From Bacillus sp. FJAT-42376 (GTDB lineage Bacteria; Bacillota; Bacilli; Bacillales; Bacillaceae), in contig NZ_CP033906.1 of NCBI RefSeq assembly GCF_003816055.1, forward strand, positions 620,001 through 684,000: a DNA stretch of 64,000 bases, in the 5' to 3' direction. Both the position numbers and the translations under genes were made by a program. Under the pieces are notes generated by a model. It searched no databases. It saw only the letters and a program-made list of their open reading frames with translations, and had not been told where the DNA came from. How positions within the stretch are numbered: the stretch's first letter is position 1; each line of letters opens with the position of its first letter. Shown here one piece after another: positions 60,886 through 64,000 of the stretch.

Positions 60886-63080
60886 AAGTTTTGACTTTGC
60901 CAAGAGGGGACTTCTTTTCGAAAGCCGCCGCCTTGCTGTATTATCTGTTTGCCTTCTTTTTGCTTTGGGAATGGCTCGTTCCTTTGGATATTTATACAGA
61001 TACCGGATCGACACGTATTTTTGTTTTATTTATTGCCCTGAATTTTGTTCTGACGTATTTAAGGGTATCGTGGCTGATTTCCCTGCCGCTTCAATTTATT
61101 TATCTCATGATCGCGCTGGAGCAGCTGTTTTATAAGGGCCAGCCGCTGATGGAAGGATTCAGGAATTTCGCCGGGGAATTCGTTTACAATGTCGGACTGA
61201 TTCCGGCCTCCTCCTGGATGGAGATGACCTCGCCATTCCGGACGTTCCTGTTTTTTGTTCTTCTCTGGCTGCTTGTTTACCTTCTCCATTACTGGATCAT
61301 CGTCCAGAAACGCATCTTGTTTTTCTTCGTGATGACGCTGATCTATGTTACGATTCTTGACACGTTTACAGAATACGATGCTTCCTTTGCTGTGATCCGG
61401 ATTGTCATCGCCGGGTTTTTCCTTCTCGGCATGCTTAACTTTGACCGCCTGAAAGGAACAGAGCAGCTGAAGGTGAAAAAATACACCCGCCTTAAATGGA
61501 CAATGATGCTCTGTATCTTTGTTGCAGCCTCTATCCTGGCAGGAGTGGCTGCACCGAAAGCCGCTCCTCAATGGGAGGATCCCGTTCCGTTTCTGACTGC
61601 ATATGGCTCGCTTGATGAAGCACTCAATGGTTCCGGCATGAAGAAAATCGGCTACGGCACAAATGATGAGAGTCTTGGAGGAGCCTTCATGCAGGATGAT
61701 ACGCCTGTATTAACGGCATCCGCGGAAAGACGCCATTACTGGAGAGTGGAGACGAAGGATGTGTATTCCGGAAAGGGATGGACAGCTTCTCAAAACGAAA
61801 CCCAGCTTACTCTAGCCGAGAAGGATGGGATCCGAATCAGATGGTCTGAAGAGGGAACGAAAACGGAAAAGCTGAAGGCGGAAATAAAAATAGCGAATGA
61901 ATACCGCTACAATCATGTAATTTATCCTCTCGGCCTGACGGAATATGTATCGGATGAAGCGAAAGGGCTGCTCGTGAACTTGAACACGGAGCAGATTACC
62001 CCATCCGGATTATCTTCAGGGGAAAAAATCAAGAGCTATGAAGTCCGTTATGACTATCCGAGCTATGACATTCCCTTTCTTCAGGGGATAAAAGGAACGG
62101 AAAATGTACCGGACGACATGATGGCCCGCTACACGCAGCTCCCTGATATGCCGCAGCGGGTTCTGGATTTATCCAAACAGCTGACTTCAATGGACGACAA
62201 TCTATATGATAAAGCGAAAGCAATCGAGCGCCATTTAAATGGCCCGGATTTTACGTACAATACTCAGGAGGTAGGGATCCCGGCAAAAGACCAGGATTAT
62301 GTGGATCAGTTTCTATTTGAAACAAAGCAGGGCTACTGTGATAACTTTTCCACCTCGATGACCGTTCTATTGCGGGCATCCGGAATTCCTGCAAGATGGG
62401 TAAAGGGCTATACCGAAGGGAATTACAAAGGGGCGGATACAGAAGGCTCCGGCCGCATCTATGAAGTGACCAATAATAATGCCCACTCATGGGTGGAGGT
62501 GTACTTTCCGGGAGCGGGATGGGTTCCGTTTGAGCCGACAAAATCGTTCACCAATCCATATAATTTTACGAGAGAGAGCGAAACGAATGCACAGCAGACC
62601 CCTGTTCCTCTGCCGAAGCCGGAAGAACCAAAGCCTGAAAAACCTGAAACTGCACCGGTTCAGGAGAAGTCCGGTCCATCTAAACAAACGTTTGATTGGA
62701 GCCAGATCAGCATAGGCAGCACAGGTTTTTACATCCTTATTGGCGCAGCTGTGCTGATGGCGGGATTTCTGTACGTGACAAGAAAAAAATGGATCACCCT
62801 GATTATGCTCCTGAAGTATAAAAATCGAAGAGATGATGAAGTCTTTTTTGCCGCCTATCCCGCCCTTCTGAAACAGCTGGAACGGTTCGGCTTCAAGAGG
62901 AAGGAAGGAGAAACGCTGAGAGAATTTGCGAAATCCGTGGATAACTCGCTGCAGTCTCATGATATGCTTCATATAACGAGCAGCTATGAGAAAGCCCTTT
63001 ACAAGAGAGATGATGCCTTGGCGGAATGGGATAAAGTGGCGGAATTGTGGAAAAATTTAATTAAAAGGACATCATCTTGA
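60882..63080 (+). CDS. yebA: Transglutaminase-like membrane protein (YebA, TgpA family)
   Basis: This 732-residue protein has about six N-terminal membrane segments, an extracellular transglutaminase-like domain with cysteine in QGYCDNFSTSMTVLLRASG and histidine in NNNAHSWVEVYF, a Pro/Glu/Lys-rich linker and a C-terminal helix plus DUF4129 tail. The third catalytic residue should lie in the following strand (GWVPFEPT). It acts outside the cell on an unknown protein, with YeaC and YeaD. The GTG start follows AAAGAGG. guaA follows after the riboswitch leader, as in B. subtilis. Confidence 0.92.
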   Translation: MKVLTLPRGDFFSKAAALLYYLFAFFLLWEWLVPLDIYTDTGSTRIFVLFIALNFVLTYLRVSWLISLPLQFIYLMIALEQLFYKGQPLMEGFRNFAGEFVYNVGLIPASSWMEMTSPFRTFLFFVLLWLLVYLLHYWIIVQKRILFFFVMTLIYVTILDTFTEYDASFAVIRIVIAGFFLLGMLNFDRLKGTEQLKVKKYTRLKWTMMLCIFVAASILAGVAAPKAAPQWEDPVPFLTAYGSLDEALNGSGMKKIGYGTNDESLGGAFMQDDTPVLTASAERRHYWRVETKDVYSGKGWTASQNETQLTLAEKDGIRIRWSEEGTKTEKLKAEIKIANEYRYNHVIYPLGLTEYVSDEAKGLLVNLNTEQITPSGLSSGEKIKSYEVRYDYPSYDIPFLQGIKGTENVPDDMMARYTQLPDMPQRVLDLSKQLTSMDDNLYDKAKAIERHLNGPDFTYNTQEVGIPAKDQDYVDQFLFETKQGYCDNFSTSMTVLLRASGIPARWVKGYTEGNYKGADTEGSGRIYEVTNNNAHSWVEVYFPGAGWVPFEPTKSFTNPYNFTRESETNAQQTPVPLPKPEEPKPEKPETAPVQEKSGPSKQTFDWSQISIGSTGFYILIGAAVLMAGFLYVTRKKWITLIMLLKYKNRRDDEVFFAAYPALLKQLERFGFKRKEGETLREFAKSVDNSLQSHDMLHITSSYEKALYKRDDALAEWDKVAELWKNLIKRTSS

Positions 63081-63105
63081 CCGGATGGGTTATGGTTGTT
63101 AGAAT
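63077..63105 (+). promoter_or_regulatory. guaA promoter
   Basis: TTGACC (63077-63082), a 17-bp spacer and TAGAAT (63100-63105). It overlaps the yebA stop codon. Confidence 0.78.
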
Positions 63106-63129
63106 GGGGAAAATTAAACGAATAGTTTC

Positions 63130-63198
63130 CTTCATATATCCTCGATAATATGGTTCGAGAGTCTCTACCGGATTACCTTAAATGATCTGACTATGAAG
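63130..63198 (+). promoter_or_regulatory. Purine riboswitch aptamer, guanine type
   Basis: The P1 arms CTTCATA/TATGAAG enclose two hairpins with the conserved joining sequences (TATCCTCG..., TCTCTACCGG, TAAATG, CTGACTATG). Loop kissing bases are preserved. The nucleotide equal to xpt position 74 is C, so guanine or hypoxanthine is the ligand. Confidence 0.92.
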
Positions 63199-63248
63199 GC
63201 AGGATACAGTCTGTGAAAAGCTGGGATTCTGCCTTCTTATATTTTTTT
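63195..63248 (+). terminator. Riboswitch expression-platform terminator
   Basis: GAAGGCAG (63195-63202) pairs with CTGCCTTC (63229-63236) before a T-rich stretch. Its 5' arm begins in the P1 3' strand, so only one of the structures can form completely. Confidence 0.65.
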
Positions 63249-63446
63249 ATATGAGGGCTGTCCCGGCTTTTTTATTTTTTCAATAAGGTGTTGATTTTTA
63301 ACACCTGCTGACTGAAATGGAAGGCGTGACAACCCGGAAGGCAAAACGGCGGGGAGGTTCAAGCGGCCCGCCTGAATGCCTGCGTGCAAGCAGCAGCCGG
63401 ATTTAACAAAGTTTACTAAATAAATAGCCAAAGAAGAGGTGCCGTT
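63249..63446 (+). other. Long remaining guaA leader
   Basis: The ~200-nt leader holds two more stems, AGGTGTT/AACACCT (about 63286-63306) and GGCGGG/CCCGCC (63348-63372), with no known motif. No open gene is seen. Confidence 0.5.
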
Positions 63447-64000
63447 ATGACAATTTCAATTCAAGACCAGGAAATGATTCTAGTACTGGATTTCGGAAGC
63501 CAGTATAACCAGCTGATCACACGCAGAATTCGTGAATTCGGTGTATACAGCGAGCTTCATCCCCATACGCTGACAGCAGATATGATTAAGAAAATCAATC
63601 CGAAAGGAATCATCCTTTCCGGCGGGCCGAACAGCGTGTATGGCGAGAATGCGTTCCGCTGTGACGAACGGATTTTTGACCTTGGCATTCCGGTCCTTGG
63701 AATTTGCTATGGTATGCAGCTTATGACGCATTACCTTGGCGGACGCGTTGAAGCAGCGGGCCATAGAGAATACGGTAAAGCCCGCATCAAAGTTCAGGAT
63801 ACCCCTGCTTTGTTCACGCAGCTTCCGGAGGAGCAAACCGTTTGGATGAGCCACGGAGACCTGGTTGCGGAAATTCCGCCTGAATTCAAAGTGGATGCCA
63901 TCTCACCATCTTGTCCTTTTGCTGCGATGAGCAATGAAGAGCGCCGTCTGTATGGAGTGCAGTTCCACCCTGAAGTCCGCCACTCCGAGTTCGGAAACGA
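63447..64000 (+). CDS. guaA: GMP synthase, glutamine-hydrolysing (N-terminal part)
   Basis: The first 184 residues of GMP synthase, which makes GMP from XMP and glutamine, are inside the window. The class I glutamine amidotransferase triad is visible: nucleophile Cys in [10 protein letters not shown], and His and Glu in [30 protein letters not shown] is the family start after a short extension. AAGAGGTG precedes the ATG. The gene runs off the right edge. The guanine riboswitch ahead of it should shut it off when purines are plentiful. Confidence 0.97.
   Translation, partial: MTISIQDQEMILVLDFGSQYNQLITRRIREFGVYSELHPHTLTADMIKKINPKGIILSGGPNSVYGENAFRCDERIFDLGIPVLGICYGMQLMTHYLGGRVEAAGHREYGKARIKVQDTPALFTQLPEEQTVWMSHGDLVAEIPPEFKVDAISPSCPFAAMSNEERRLYGVQFHPEVRHSEFGN

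Overview
The window is a chromosomal segment of a Bacillaceae bacterium (Bacillus/Metabacillus-like). This is inferred from gene order and protein character, not from a database search. The left end carries the B. subtilis-type neighbourhood ydiF - rex - tatC - ydiK - ydiL - groES - groEL, with a textbook CIRCE operator. The right end carries the equally typical yeaC - yeaD - yebA - guaA run, with a purine riboswitch before guaA. Genes have strong AGGAGG-like ribosome sites, several TTG/GTG starts and sigma-A-like promoters. No tRNA, rRNA, CRISPR array, transposase gene or phage gene was seen.

Regions: 1-7.3 kb is the conserved housekeeping block. 7.3-12.2 kb holds a VOC protein, a decayed gene, the phoD-tatA-tatC secretion unit and small remnants. 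12.2-17.0 kb holds two stress loci: an old-yellow-enzyme/MarR/quinone-reductase operon with paired operators, and the adhR/adhA aldehyde-response pair. 17.4-22.0 kb is an AT-rich operon with an ECF sigma factor, a membrane protein, an ABC ATPase and two permeases. 22.1-32.1 kb holds an amino-acid:cation symporter, a barnase/barstar pair, a secreted M1 peptidase, an LCP cell-wall ligase, and the levan genes levB and sacB.

32.7-44.2 kb is a phenylacetate (paa) catabolic cluster: paaK, paaABCD, an EthD-like gene, paaF, paaG, an aldehyde dehydrogenase, paaH, paaJ, an extra enoyl-CoA hydratase and paaX. After a block of four ~127-bp repeats come a nitronate-monooxygenase-like flavoprotein and a TrpXYZ-like ABC importer. 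Next is an operon of a hotdog thioesterase, a phenylalanine dehydrogenase and a complete E1alpha/E1beta/E2/E3 2-oxoacid dehydrogenase complex (49.9-56.2 kb).

Read together, 32.7-56.2 kb looks like a full phenylalanine-to-central-metabolism route. Phenylalanine would be deaminated to phenylpyruvate and oxidatively decarboxylated straight to phenylacetyl-CoA. That product would then be epoxidised, ring-opened and beta-oxidised by the Paa enzymes. The paaK, paaA and phenylalanine-operon promoters each carry a CGTTAT-containing motif downstream of the -10. Two of these share an identical 13-mer, which suggests one regulator controls both ends of the pathway. This proposed phenylalanine/phenylacetyl-CoA catabolon is the most interesting system in the window. 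topB, flanked by imperfect ~83-bp direct repeats, separates it from the yeaC-guaA block.
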